Positions 19,291 through 30,928 of a DNA stretch of 64,000 nt are shown piece after piece. The translations under genes were made by a program, and so were the position numbers. Numbering within the stretch: position 1 is the first letter of the stretch; each line of letters begins with the position of its first letter. Below the pieces are notes generated by a model that had not been told where the DNA came from, did no database searches, and saw nothing but the letters and a program-made list of their open reading frames with translations. Source of the stretch: Synchiropus splendidus (Eukaryota > Chordata > Actinopteri > Syngnathiformes > Callionymidae); assembly GCF_027744825.2 (NCBI RefSeq), contig NC_071339.1:25483501-25547500 (forward strand). Direction: 5' to 3'.

Positions 19291-21950
19291 ATTTGCAGAG
19301 GTTTAGTATTGAATATACAAGAAACAGTGTTTTTCCGATAATTGCAGGTGAAATTTTCATGTTCCGAGTCTCCCCTCTAAGCAGTGAGTGAACAGTGCAG
19401 GAAATGCGTTTTCAGCCCGAGGGACTGTGGTCTTCAGGCCAACGTAAAAATGTTGATAACTATTTGAAACCACTTCAGAGAGATTGAATTAGTTCTGCAG
19501 CTACTAGAATGACAGCTTCTGCTGTGAAGTCAGGTTAAATTTTCACGTTCTCTGGCAGCCCTGAGCAGTGAGTGAACAGTACAGAATATAATATATATAA
19601 TATAACAATATAGAGTTTTCAGCAGAAAGGCAAAAATAAAATTGTTGATTACCCTCTAAAACAGTTCAGAAATGTTGGTTTAGTGTTGTATATACTAGAA
19701 AGAGTGTTTTTCCTACAGTTTGCTGGTGTTTTTTTCATGTTCTGAGGCTATTCTGATCAGTGAGTGAACAGTGCAGAAAACGGGTTATCAGCCCGAGGGA
19801 CTGTAGTTTTCACACCAACAAACATATAAATGTTGATAACTATCTGAAACCACTTCAGACATGTTGAATTAGTTCTGCACCTACTAGAAAGACCCCGTCT
19901 GCTATAGTGGAAGGTGAAATTTTCATGTTCTGAGGCATCCCTGAGCATTGAGTGAAAAAAAGTGCAGAAAACGTGTCTTCAGCCCCGAGAGATGCTCGGT
20001 TTCTGACCAAGAAAAAAAGTTGATAACCCCTTGAAATACAGTTCAGAAATGTGGGTTTAGTGTTGTATAAACTAGAAAGAGTGTTTTTCCTATAGTTTGC
20101 TGGTGATTTTTTCATGTTCTGAGGCTATTCTGATTAGTGAATGAACAGTGCAGAAACACGTTGACGGCTGGATTTCAGAATCGACAAATATAAAAATGTT
20201 GTTATCACTCTGAAATCACTTCAGACATGTTGAATTAGTTCTGTACCAACTAGAAATAACTATTCTGCTACAGTGGCAGGTGAAATACTGATCTTCTGAG
20301 GCATCCCTGAACTGTGAGTGAACCGTGTGGAAAACGCTTTTCATCCCGTGAGATGCTCAGTTTCTGACCAGGAAAAAAAAAAAAGGTTGATAACCCCTTG
20401 GAATACAGTTCAGAAGGTAGAGGTAGGAAGAGGTAGATTTAGTGTTGAATATACGCAAAAGATTATTATTCCTATTGTTGTAGGTGATATTTTCATTCTC
20501 AGAGGCTGTTCTGATCAGTGAGTGAACTGTGCAGAAAACGCGTTTTCAGCCCTCGTGAAGGTGGGTTTTGGGCTGTCAATAATACAACTGTTGATGACCC
20601 TCTTAAAACTGTTCACAAAGGTAGATTTAGTGATAAATATACTAGAAACGTGTTTTTCCTATAGTTGCAGGTGAAATTTTTATGTTCTGAAGCTTCCCTG
20701 AGCAGTGAATGAACAGTGCAGAAAACGCGTTTTCAGGCCGATTGAGGGCAGTTTTGACGCCGGCAAACATCAAGATGTTGTTACGTGTCTGAAACAACTT
20801 CAGACATATTGAATTAGTTCGGCATTTACTAGAAACACCCCTTCTGCTATAGTGGCAGGTGAAATTTTCATGTCTGAGGCATCCCTGAGCAGTGAGTTAA
20901 CAGTGCAGAAAACGCGTTTTCAAAGAGAAACTGGCTTTCAAACCACAAAAAAAAATTGTTGATCACCCCCTGAAATACAGGTCAGAAAGGTAGATTTAGT
21001 GCTGAATATACTGGAAAGAGTGTTTTTCCATTAGTTGCACATGATTTTTTCATGTTCTGAGGCATCTCTAAGCATTGAGCGAACAGTGCAGAAAACCCGT
21101 TTACAGCCCGAGAGAGTTCAGAAAGTTTAATTTAGTGCTGAATATACAGTACTAGAAGTAGTCTTTTTCCTACATTTACAGTTGATATTTTCATTGGTCT
21201 GAGGCTAATCTGATCAGTGTGTAAATAGTGCAGAAATCGCGTTTTCAGCCAGAGTGACGGTGGTTTTCAGACCGACAGCACCTTGTAGAAACTCCCCTTC
21301 TGCTATAGTGGCAGGTGAAATATTCTTGTTCTGAGGCATCCCCGAGCAGTGAGTTAACAGTGCAGAAAATGCGTTTTCAAACCGAGAGAAGGTGAGGATC
21401 AGACAAGGAAAAAAACATGTGAAAAACCCCCTGAAATATGGTTCAGAAAGGCAGATTTAGTGTTGAATATACTAAAAAGTGTTTTTTCCTATCGTTACAG
21501 TTCACATTTTCAATGTCCTGAGGCTATTCTGATCAGTGAGTGAACAGTGCCGAAAATGCGTTTTCAGCCTGAGAGAAGGTGTTTTTCAGACCGATAAACA
21601 TAAAAAAGATTATAACTCTCTGAAACCACTTCAGACAAGTTGAATTAGTGCTGCACCTACTTGATGACATGTGAAATTTACTTGTTCTGAAGCTTCTCTG
21701 ATCAGTGTGTGAAGAGTGCAGAAAACGCATTTTCAGCCCGAGTGAAGGTGGGTTTTGCAACAGAAACATAAAAATGTTGATAACTATGAAAACAGTTCAG
21801 AAAGGTAGATTTAGTGCTGAATTCAATAGAAAGAGTCTTTTTGTTATAGTTTCATATTTCGAAGTTCTGATACTTTTTTGATCAGTGAGTGAACAGTGCA
21901 GATCGCGTGATCAGAGCGAGAGAAGGTGGGTTTCCGTCAGAAAACATATT
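19291..21950 (+). repeat. ~185-bp satellite, longest array (about 14 monomers)
   Basis: CAGAAAACGCGTTTTCAGCC boxes recur at about 19770, 20530, 20720, 20905, 21235 and 21725, with degenerate versions between them. A run of ATATAATATATATAATATAA at about 19587-19610 interrupts one box. Short frames inside the array are by-products of the repeat. Confidence 0.88.
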
Positions 21951-22729
21951 GTTGATGGATGATGTGATGGTGATGGAGATATCTCGTCCGGTCCACTCCC
22001 TATGACCTATCCTGGGAGTTTTCAATCGTTCCTTTTTTCCATCTCTCTTTGACCGTAGTCCGAGTGCAGCAGAGATGGGAGCACCTTAGGCTAATGTGGA
22101 GATGCGCTACTTTGGGCTCCGCCCGTAACTCCAGGTTCGCCAGGCAGGTCAACTTGACTAGGTGGAGAGAGAATCCTCACCACATAGTCTGACCTGAGAT
22201 AAACCATGCAGAGTGCAAACAGGACGGAACTACAACGTCCAGACCTCGCGCCTTAATGATTGCAGCCGGACCTTGTGTCGGGGGTAACACTGCGGATAAG
22301 TGCGCAGGAGTAGCACCAATCACCAAAGTAGTTGAAGATTCACCGGTGGCCTGTCTCTAATCACAGAGGGTAGGCGTGCTGCTATCTACAAACGCCATGT
22401 TCCAGCCTACTTGACGTCTTGCGCCAACAACCTCACCCTCAAGGTCGCGCAAAATGTTGTTAGTCCGAATGTAGTGAAGTGGCACCAATAACCCTCCATA
22501 CATTGCGTCTGGGCGTCCCACTGGGGCCCTCTTGTTGCCAAATAGGGGCTTCCCTGCTCAGGCGACTACACAGGGGAACCTGACGGCATCCCATAGCCAC
22601 AACACTAGTTTGTGCCCAACGTGGAAGAACACTATTGGCACTAATAACCGTTCATATTTGGAGGGAGAACTCGCCAGTGGAGACACGTTTGGCCCATGAC
22701 GAAGCACTGCGGAAGAGAGCGATTCTCTC
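21951..22729. repeat. Spacer repeat, second copy (no LINE fragment)
   Basis: Matches 12441-13560 but is uninterrupted at about 22060-22090 where the LINE 3' end sits in the other copy. No gene supported. Confidence 0.6.
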
Positions 22730-23110
22730 ATCTATTGGCCGGAGCTGCTGGAAGCACCTGTAAAAAGGACAACGTGAGGCAAAGAAGAAGCTGCTACGTT
22801 AGACAAATAGAAATCTGCAAAATTTGAGGCGGAAGTCCAGGAGGCTGCTTGGCAGATTTCTGCCAAAGAAAGTCCTCTGAAGGCAGCTATGGATGTTGCC
22901 TCTTTTTACCCCCTGCCGGTGCCCCCCACAGCTTATCTGTTTTCCTGAAGGCACATAGTTATCCAAACCCTCCTGATGGTGGCCAGGACCAGGAGGAGAG
23001 CTGCTTTGTATGCCACCAGTTCCAAAGGAGCCTGATAAAGTGGCTCGAAGGGAGCCTCAGAGAGAGACTTTAATACCAATTGAAAATCCCAATGGGGCAG
23101 ATGCGTCTGG
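22730..23110 (-). pseudogene. DIRS tyrosine-recombinase fragment, copy 4a
   Basis: Nearly the same as 13561-14100 (GGCAGATTTCTGCCAAAGAAAGTCCTCTGAAGGCAGCT shared) with a shorter middle. Only fragments of YR remain. Confidence 0.55.
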
Positions 23111-24015
23111 AGGTGGGTCTGAGTCTTCGAGATCCCTGCATGAACTGGACTAGCAGTGGATGTTTACCCAACGGACAGCAGTCCACACCCATTGAGCATT
23201 ATATGCTTTGAGTGTTGCGGGTGATTTAGCATTTAGAATACTGAACTGCACCTCGGGGGCAGAGGACTGCCTGCTATCCTTGAAGTAGCCATGCTTTGAG
23301 GGGACGCCTCAGTATCAGCTGTCCCCTCATAATTGCTTCCCACTGATGCGGGACTGTTGCAGCACAACCTTGTGTGAGTGTGTGTGTGAGCACAGGTGGC
23401 AGAGTCGCGCAGTCCAGAACACCTCCCGGCACTCTGGAACACCTATGAGGTCATCTTAACCACAAAGCTTAACACCCAGCCTTGCAATGTGGCCTCACCT
23501 GAGAACCATGAGCAATTACCATGGCCTTCCATAGCAGACGTCTAACTCGCTCCGCTGGCTCCTTTGCCAGAGGGCCGTCAAGGAGATGCACGCTTTACTG
23601 CAATAAACTGCCTGCAATGTCACCGGCGATGTTCCTTCGGTATGACGGAAGGTGCTGTGCCCAGCGTCCTGTAGATATCTCGGATGGCCAGGGCCTCACA
23701 CCGGACCGGCCTATGTGAGTTCCTACGCCACCGCCACTCCCGGGGTCTATCCAGCATGAATGAATGAATGGGTTGTGAAGATGTAGCTTTAACAACCCCT
23801 CATACATAGAGTGTAATTTTACACTGTGGGTGGCAGGAGCTGCCGCCTCGCCTTTGGCACCGTAAGCTGAAATAGAGGGTGGTGTTAACAACCCCTCATA
23901 TATAGAGTGTAACTTACACTCTGGATCAGCAGGAACTGCGTTGCTCTCTTTTAGCCAATATACGGCTGAAACAGAAAGTGGCATTAGCAATCCTCCATAC
24001 CTGGAGAGAAAACAT
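23111..24015 (-). repeat. DIRS 3'-terminal region, second copy
   Basis: Same orientation as 3900-4660 and inverted to 27180-27600. Contains the AGAGTGTAAcTTACACTCT palindrome (about 23907-23927) and a (GT)n-rich patch near 23372-23395. No gene supported. Confidence 0.55.
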
Positions 24016-24434
24016 TTACTGAGCAGCTACAGTCAGGGTTCTAGTCTGAGCTGAGCAAGAAAGAGGGAGTTTATTCACAAATGAATAAACAGTTATACAG
24101 GAATGTGGTGGATCTCGGAATGCTGCACCCTGCACAGCACTGTAATGAAACAGATACTGGTGTCCCAGAGCCAGTGTTGTGATTGAGGGCCTACTGGTCG
24201 CATGGTTCGGCTGCTCCTCAAGACAGAAAGAGATTGATGACCAAGAAGCTGCCTGGCTGATTTCTGCCAGAGATACTCCCTTGAAAGCAGCAACAGATGT
24301 TTCCAGGCATCTCGTCGAGTGTGCTCTCGGGGAGTTTGGTGCCTGTTTTCCCGCTGTCTCATAGGCTTTCATGATGGCAATTCTAATCCAATTTGATAAC
24401 CTGTGAGGGGACAGTGCCTGCCCCTTCTTTCCAC
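24016..24434 (-). pseudogene. DIRS tyrosine recombinase C-terminus, copy 4b
   Basis: The minus-strand reading AHSTRCLETSVAAFKGVSLAEISQA (24325-24250) is the S-T-R block of the recombinase and what follows. Upstream is CQLSPHRLSNWI-type sequence interrupted by a LINE at 24435. Confidence 0.7.
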
Positions 24435-25092
24435 CAGATAGATAGATAGATAGATAGATACTTTATTGATCTCTGAAGAGAAATTCCCATTTCCAGCAGC
24501 ATGACAGGTGGAAACATAAGAGCAAGTAAAAAAAAAAAAATAAAAAAAAGAAAAAAATACCAATGCTACAATAGGAAATTAAAATTAAAATTAAATTAAA
24601 ATAAATAACAACAGTTCAGCATGTGAATGTGTCTGTGTGTCACGAACTAAAGTGCACGTGTGTCTTTGGTGTGAGTGTGTAGTGAGTCTAGAGTGTATTT
24701 GTCCATTTTATCGTCCTTCCCGAGAGATGTTGAAGAGCCGAATGGCGTGAGGGAGGAACGATCTCCTCAGTCTGTCTGTGGAGCAGGACAATGACAGCAG
24801 TCTGTCGCTGAAACTACTCCTCTGTCTGGAGATGGTGTTGTGCAGAGGATGACTGGGATTGTCAATGATGGACAGAAACCTGTTCAATGCCCGTCTCTCT
24901 GCCACTGATGTTAGGCTGTCCAGCTCTGTGCCAACAACAGAGCCTGCCTTCCTCACCAGTTTGTCCAGGCGTGCAGCATCCTTCTTCTTCAAGCTGCTCC
25001 CCCAGCACACTACTGCATACATGAGGGCGCTCGCTACCACAGACTGGTAGAAGATCTGTAGCAGCTTCTTGCAGATGTTGAAGGACGCCAGG
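24435..25092 (-). mobile_element. LINE 3' end with (TATC)n tail, RT C-terminal fragment
   Basis: Minus-strand 25040-24708 encodes the C-terminal portion of a fish non-LTR RT: VASALMYAVVCWGSSLKKKDAARLDKLVRKAGSVVG..LTSVAERRALNRFLSI. The 3' end is marked by the plus-strand (GATA)n run at about 24437-24460 followed by CTTTATTGATC. The uninterrupted target is at about 5105-5125 (CCCTTCTTACCATCTGTGAGAGCCACCC); a few target bases are missing here. 5'-truncated, so inactive. Confidence 0.82.
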
Positions 25093-25480
25093 GAGAGCCA
25101 CCCACAGACTGTCCATCTTTCTGATGGGTGGGACTCGATCCAGTTAAGCTTTTAGCGTTCTAACCGGACACGTGCTGACCCGAGACCCATGACCTTTTCA
25201 GGAGGTTTACCCTGAACCTCAATAGCGCGATGTGGTCCAACACCAAGCCAGTGTGTGCTCATGACTCCTGTTTGGACCTGGCGAGAATCAACCAGTAGTC
25301 CAAGTACGTCAGAATCCGCAGACCCTGTCTCCTTAGTGGTTCCAGCCACGCCTCCACGCAGTTGGCGAAGGTGCGAGGCACAAGAGAGCTGTATGTACAA
25401 AAACACATTTTTGAAGGGAGAGAGCTACCACTCGAGTTCACAGTAACTGGATCCAGAAGATAACTTGGCGGGTAATAAAC
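25093..25480 (-). pseudogene. DIRS YR and RT fragments brought together by deletion, copy 4
   Basis: 25093-25165 matches the YR segment after the LINE target (as at 5118-5190). Then 25406-25230 encodes VPRTFANCVEAWLEPLRRQGLRILTYLDYWLILARSKQES of the RT. RNase H and most of YR between them are gone, so the copy has a large internal deletion. Confidence 0.65.
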
Positions 25481-26117
25481 AATAATTTTGGGAAGAAACA
25501 GACCCAATGCCAAAGTAATGCCTCCTATTTTTTAATCAATTTAGACTTTGGTGTAGATTCATACTTTTAGATACAAAGTTTTCTTCCTGCGCTTTTGGAG
25601 GGAGCAGAGGTGAGAGCAGCCGACTGGTCTCTCCAAGACGAGCAGCGATGATCAGCCCGGATATGATCCAGACAGCTGGGCTCAACCCGCCCCTTCGACC
25701 AGTAAGCAGTAAGCTCCGTACCGGACCACGTGCGGCCCTATTGCCAGTGGAGTGTCAGAACCACTACAGGAAAAATTAGGATTTCTTCCAGTTGTCGGCA
25801 ACATGAGGTCGTGCCCTGCGTGTAGTCTCGCCATCCAACGCCAGCAGGCCGCTAGTGAAGTGGGATGATTCTTGAGCTGGCGATGGAGAGAGAGCTCAAC
25901 TTTGATACGACAGGCGGCGGATGCCATGAGGCACATGAGAAGATCAAGCGGGAACCTGCCTGATTCCACCCCTGATTCCAACTCTCGGAACAGAGTCTCC
26001 GGATCCACCTCATAGCAGCGCCTGGCTCTCGTCAAACTCATCCCATAGCTTGGAAGCAGGAAATGTGCAACGGTTCAACTGCTTGTAGGCCAGTCACAGT
26101 GCCTTATTCATAGAGGT
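25481..26117 (-). pseudogene. DIRS gag, best preserved N-terminal part (copy 4)
   Basis: 26041-25682 is open for 119 codons on the minus strand: MSLTRARRCYEVDPETLFREL, then SGRFPLDLLMCLMASAACRIKVELSLHRQLKNHPTSL. Its position upstream of RT, conservation in five copies and lack of known enzymatic motifs fit a DIRS Gag. After 25690 it follows the same GC-rich segment as the other copies. Ends at satellite (GAGGTTTAGTGTTGAATATACTAG). Confidence 0.6.
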
Positions 26118-26272
26118 TTAGTGTTGAATATACTAGAAAGAGTGTTTTGCCAATAGTTGCAGGTGAAATTTTAACGTGAAATAATAATGTTTAAGAAAAA
26201 GCATATTCAGCCAAAGAAAATTTGGTTTTCAGTCCGACAAAAATAAAAACGTTGATAACTCTGAAACCGTGT
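26118..26272 (+). repeat. ~185-bp satellite, one partial monomer at the orientation switch
   Basis: A partial monomer ending in ACGTTGATAACTCTGAAACC. Left of it DIRS copies are on the minus strand; immediately right (GTGTCGTCGCAG..) DIRS RT sequence begins on the plus strand. Confidence 0.75.
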
Positions 26273-27184
26273 CGTCGCAGCCTTATGGATTATGATGCTC
26301 CATGATGTCAGCAGCCCACTCCGTCGTCTGCCTGGGTCTCCTGAACATGCAAAGTCTGCAGTCTTGGTTCCGCCAGCTCAATCTTCATCCTGTCCCCGAT
26401 CAGTGACGGTTGGTGAAAGTGTCTCCACGAGCTCTGAGAGATGTGAGGTTTAGGATCTCTGCTTCAAATCTCCATTGCACTGTATCTTTGCATTGTCAAA
26501 ACACTTCTTTACAAGTCTTTATAGATGCATCTCTGTCAGGCTGAGGGGGCCACCTGGGTCAGATCAGCATCATTGGGATCTGGAGCGGTTCCGAAAGTCG
26601 GCACATTAACCTGCTGGAACTGTTGGCCGTTTTTAAAGTGATGGCTCTTTCTCCCTTTCTATGTGGGAACCACTTTATCGTGACATCAGACAGCTTCACC
26701 GCAGTGGCCTATAACAACCGCCAGGGTGGCATGAGGTCATCTGCGTTACAGAACCTAGCCAGTAAGATTTTTTCTCTGGGCTGATGTACATTTAGCCTCA
26801 TTGAGGGCTCTGCATGTGCCAGGTGTAGACAATGTGGCAGCAGATGGATTATCTCGGAGACCACTGCCAGATGAATGGAATTCATCTCAGGAGATGGCAA
26901 ATATGATCTGGGAGTTTTTCGGCCACCCAGTGGCTGATCTCTTTGCTAGCAGAGAGAACTTCAAATCTCCTCTCTGGTTCTCTCTCCGCAGATCCGACGA
27001 CCCTCCACTGGGAGTGGACGCCCTGGCTCACCCAGACAGCCCCAGCTCCAGCTGGCATCCGGAGATGTGTCAGATGCGGATCAAAGGCCCCTGGGAGTTT
27101 TCTCCATCGAGGTCAGCACTTCTGCGAGCATCAGGAACCCCACGGGCTCCCCCAATAATTGGACGACCCTTCATCAGAGTGTAA
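26273..27184 (+). pseudogene. DIRS RNase H domain, copy 5 (plus strand)
   Basis: The plus-strand reading from about 26515 gives VFIDASLSG.GGHLG (first catalytic Asp), RHINLLELLAVFKVM (catalytic Glu), IVTSDSFTAVAYNNRQGG (catalytic Asp) and, from 26801, RALHVPGVDNVAADGLSRRPLPDEW..DLFASRE..PLWFSL..GVDALAHP. These are the DIRS RNase H and C-terminal segments in order. In-frame stops and at least one frameshift. Confidence 0.8.
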
Positions 27185-28734
27185 GTTACACTCTATATAT
27201 GAGGGGTTGTTAACGGCACCTTCTATTTCAGCTTACGGTGGCAAAGTTGAGGCGGCTGTCCTGCCACCCGGGCCGTAAAATTACACCATATGTATGAGGG
27301 GTTGTTAAAGCTACACCTTCACAACACATTCATTCATTCAGGCTGAATAGACCCCGGGAGTGGCGGTGGCGTTGGAACTCTCCTTAGCCGGTCCGGTGTG
27401 AGGCCCTGGCCATCCGAGATATCGACAGGATTCTGGGCACACCTCCTTCCGTCATACCGAAGCAACATCGGCGGTGACATTGCAGGCGGTTTAGTGCAGC
27501 AAAACATGCACCTCATTGACGGCCGTCTGGCAAAGGAGCCAGCGGTGCCAGTCAGACGTGCGGTATGGACAGCCAATGGTTGTCACGTCAGGCCACGTTG
27601 CAAGGCTGGGGGTTAAGCTTTGTGGTCAAGATGACGTCGTGGGTCATTAAGAGTTCCGGATGGGTTCCGGATTGCTCACCTGAACTCCCCCTTCATCCTG
27701 GCTACACTCGGATTGCGGTCACTGCAGGATGGAGTGGCCAAGGACTGCGTTGTTTCTTGCACTGTTTGTGTCAAGCTGTGCTTTAGTGTTTGGATCACTT
27801 GTCTCCTTCGGTTCATCTAAACAAAGACAACGTTAATAAGCATATTTTTAGGTTGTTCTACTATCTCAAATCCAGCACAGTTATGTGGCTAGTTTCTTCT
27901 GAAACTTTGGGAGAGACTTGTCGAGCCATCACAACACATCTCCACCTTACTTCAATGGGGTGGGATGAGAGTGTGAATCGTGCCACCCCTGAACCACAGT
28001 ATGGCAGGGGGTGGCCACTGTTGTGTTATGAAAATATCAACTGCACCTATATTCCGGCAGCACATGGGACCTGTAAGAATTTACAGGCGACCCTGCAGTT
28101 TGCCGGATCAAGTCCGACATGCCTCTGTGCTTGGCTGAAGCTAAACGGCGTTGCTCCCTTGAATAGGAGGATGTCGGCATCACTAGCTATGAAAGACCAG
28201 TGCCTCAGGGCGTGCTGCAATCGTTCTCCCCTTACTGCGATGAGACCTCAGTCTCTCCTCAAGTTTCCGTGGTCCAGACGAGGCGCACCACTCATCTTCA
28301 TTTCTCAAGCTTCCTCGCTTAATGTGCCAGATGCGTCGGCTCCGGCAGCGCATTTGACCAGTAAGAAGAAAGTGCCACCTCCATCGCCGACGCTGATGCC
28401 AGGGTTCGGCCATAACCTGGCTGGGATGGAGCCCTCTCAGCGTCCGGAGATCGTACGACGACTCCCCTCTACTACCGGACCTGCATGGGGGGACGGGCAG
28501 AAGGGAGGTGCACAGATCAGAGCAATGGCCAACAGTTTGGCCTTTTTGTGCTCTCAAGACAACTCTGTCTGGGGGAAGGGGTGACCCAGGTGCAGCTTGC
28601 CACCATCGGACCATCCTCTGCTCCAGGGTCCAGTGCGGCTCTCGGAGGAGTCAGCGCATGAGGCCTCAAAATGCCTCAGGCCTCACATTCAAACTGCAAG
28701 CCGCCACAGCAAACCGGAGAAGAAATTCTTCAAT
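27185..28734 (+). repeat. DIRS copy 5 downstream and 3'-terminal region (plus strand)
   Basis: 27185-27930 is the reverse complement of 3590-4560; 28060-28330 is repeated at 59860-60130. Holds the AGAGTGTAAgTTACACTCT palindrome (about 27178-27196). Open frames such as 27790-28584 are not conserved with the other copies and look fortuitous. Ends in the Gypsy-A target. Confidence 0.55.
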
Positions 28735-28739
28735 GGGCG

Positions 28740-28896
28740 TGTTGTGATGTGTCATGGGATTATTTGGGGTCACAACCTGGGGGCGCTCTTGTTATGTTGC
28801 CGTGTCACCATCCGGTTTGTTGGAAGTTGGAATCATGTATAAAACCTGCTGTGTTGATACCTCCTGTGAGTTTTCCTTTCAGCTTCGGCTATCACT
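28740..28896 (+). repeat. Gypsy-A 5' LTR and adjacent primer-binding site
   Basis: Contains a TATAAAA promoter box (about 28837-28843, ATGTATAAAACC). The expected terminal ACA reads ACT at 28894-28896, a change absent from the 3' LTR. TGGCGACGAGGA starting at 28899 is the likely primer-binding site, two bases after the LTR. Confidence 0.85.
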
Positions 28897-28994
28897 GTTG
28901 GCGACGAGGACAAAGAATGAGACTCTTTGCAAACTGGTCACTGTGGTAACTGACAGTAAAGTTTTTGTGTATTTTGTTCATCATAGCGAGAATC

Positions 28995-29725
28995 ATGGTG
29001 GCTACTGTGGGTACAGTGACGCCTTTCGATGCTGGTTCGCATTCATGGGAGGACTACTGTGAAATATTGGGACATTTTTTCATCGCGAAGGGCATTGAAG
29101 ATGACAGCACGCGGTGTTGCTCAGCAGTGACGGGGCCCAGGCATATGCACTGATGAGGAACCTGTTGAGTCCGGAAAAACCAGGGGATCGTTCGGATGTT
29201 GAACTGGTAATGCTTTTGAGGAATAATTTCTATCCGAAACCGAGTGAGATTATGCAACGATGGAAGTTTAACTCCCCTAATAGAAGGACTGAAGAGACCG
29301 TTTGTGACTACGTGGCGGAGCTGAGGAAATGGCTTAGGATTGTAACTATGGTGAGACACTGACCGTGATGCTGAGAGACGCTTGGTGTGTGGGATTAACG
29401 ACGACAGGATACAGAGGAAGCTGCTGTCGGAGGATGGACTAACATTTGACAGAGCGTTCAAAGTGGCCTTGGCGATGGAAGCAGCAGATAGAGATTTGGT
29501 GAACCTGAGGTGTGAGGTGTGAAGGACTCACTCCAAGGAAGTGTATCATCACTGGTCAACAAAGTGGAAGAGACGCGGGCAGGAGTTTCCATGGAGTCGA
29601 GAAGGTGCTACAGATGTGGTTGAGACACTCACTTGACCAAAGATTGCCGGTTTGCTGAGGTCAAATGTCGTAACTGTGGAAAAGTGGGTCACTTAAAGAG
29701 AGTATGTAAAAGTATGACAGAGGTG
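28995..29725 (+). pseudogene. Gypsy-A gag with two CCHC knuckles
   Basis: Starts with an ATG at 28995 followed by VATVGTVTPFDAGSHSWEDY, the typical Mag-lineage Gag start. It shifts frame near 29110 to QAYALMRNLLSPEKPGDRS..PKPSEIMQRWKFNS..EETVCDYVAELRKW, and again near 29360 to ..GINDDRIQRKLLSEDGLTFDRAFKVALAMEAADRD. At 29600-29710 come CYRCG..HLTKDC and CRNCGKVGHLKRVC, the two knuckles, the first with an internal stop. Gag packages element RNA in a particle; this copy is non-functional. Confidence 0.8.
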
Positions 29726-30666
29726 AAGGAGACAAAACAAACAAGAAAAAGGGGGAAAGGTACAACGCTGTCCAGCAAATTTCATGCAGGAAGAGGATGA
29801 CAGTGAAAATGAAGATATTTTTACAGTGACAGATAAGAGGGGCAGTTTGTCCACAAAACAGATGAGGTGGACAGTTCCCTGCAAGAGGTTCTCTCCCGAC
29901 ATGAGAAGGTATTCAAAGAAGAGTTAGGGTCATTAAGGGCGACAGCCAAGATTCATATGGCTCAGAATGCCACGCCCTTATTTTACAAACCCAGGTCGGT
30001 TCCATTTGCCATTAAAAGAAAAGTGGAAATGGAATTTCAGAGACTAGTAGAGGAAAGAATATTGGAACCTGTCAAACTCTCTGTATGGGCAGCACCTATT
30101 GTGCCTGTATTCAAACCTGATGGTAGTGTGAGGATTTGTGGAGATTATAAATTAACAGTGAACAAAGTCTCCACGACCGAACAGCATCCGATTCCAAGAA
30201 TGGAGGATATGATGGCAAGCCTGGCAGGGGGGCAGAAGTTCACAAAACTCGATATGAGCCATGCATATCAGCAAATAGTCCTTGAAGAGGAATCAAGGAA
30301 GTTTGTGAGTGTCAACACTCACAATGGTCTTTTTAGATATACACGTCTGCCTTTTGGAGTAACCTTCAGTCCTGCTATTTTCCAACGCACCATGTAGAAT
30401 GTAACTCCAAGGTATGGCAAATGTGGCAGTGTATTTAGACGACATAATATTGACTGGAAGAGATGACGGCTCTCATCTGCAAACATTCAACGAAGTGCTG
30501 CAGAGGTTGGAGGATAAAGGACTGCGGTTGAAACTGAGCAAGTGTCAGTTCATGAAAAACAAAGTAACATTCTTGGGTCATCAGGTGGACAGGACAGGCC
30601 TGCATCCAATGCCAGCGATGGTCAAAGCAGTTCAGGAAGCTCTGGTACCATGTTCTGTGACCGAAC
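29726..30666 (+). pseudogene. Gypsy-A reverse transcriptase, split by the piggyBac insertion
   Basis: After a short Lys-rich linker the protease active site is absent. From 29867: EVLSRHEKVFKEELG, then the RT domain proper with PRSVPFAIKRKVE, PVFKPDGSVRICGDYKLTVN, FTKLDMSHAYQQI and FRYTRLPFGVTFSPAIFQ. A stop plus a frame change near 30395-30410 precedes AVYLDDIILTG (catalytic Y-x-D-D) and the thumb VTFLGHQVDRTGLHP. The frame reaches the TTAA at 30667-30670 and continues in the same frame after 57273. Confidence 0.85.
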
Positions 30667-30928
30667 TTAACCCTCGTATTATGTTGAAAAAAAATTACAT
30701 TGATTATGTTGCGGGTCATTTTGACACACACTGTGTAAATCCACTCAAAACAGTCAAAAAAAAAAACAGATTGAACCAATGACATCTTCATTTTAGATTA
30801 TATAAACATTTGTAAAAGAGACATAGAACACATTTTCAATTTCAACACTATCGTTAAGAGCAATTTAAGTTTTTCCCTCCTCACAAACACGTCATTTAAC
30901 TTGTACCATTTTTCAATGTTCAACATGT

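Noticed and set aside
27790..28584. 264-codon plus-strand open frame
   Set aside because: Lies in the DIRS 3' region; the frame is not conserved in the copies at 59.9-60.2 kb or 3.6-4.6 kb, and no domain is recognisable.
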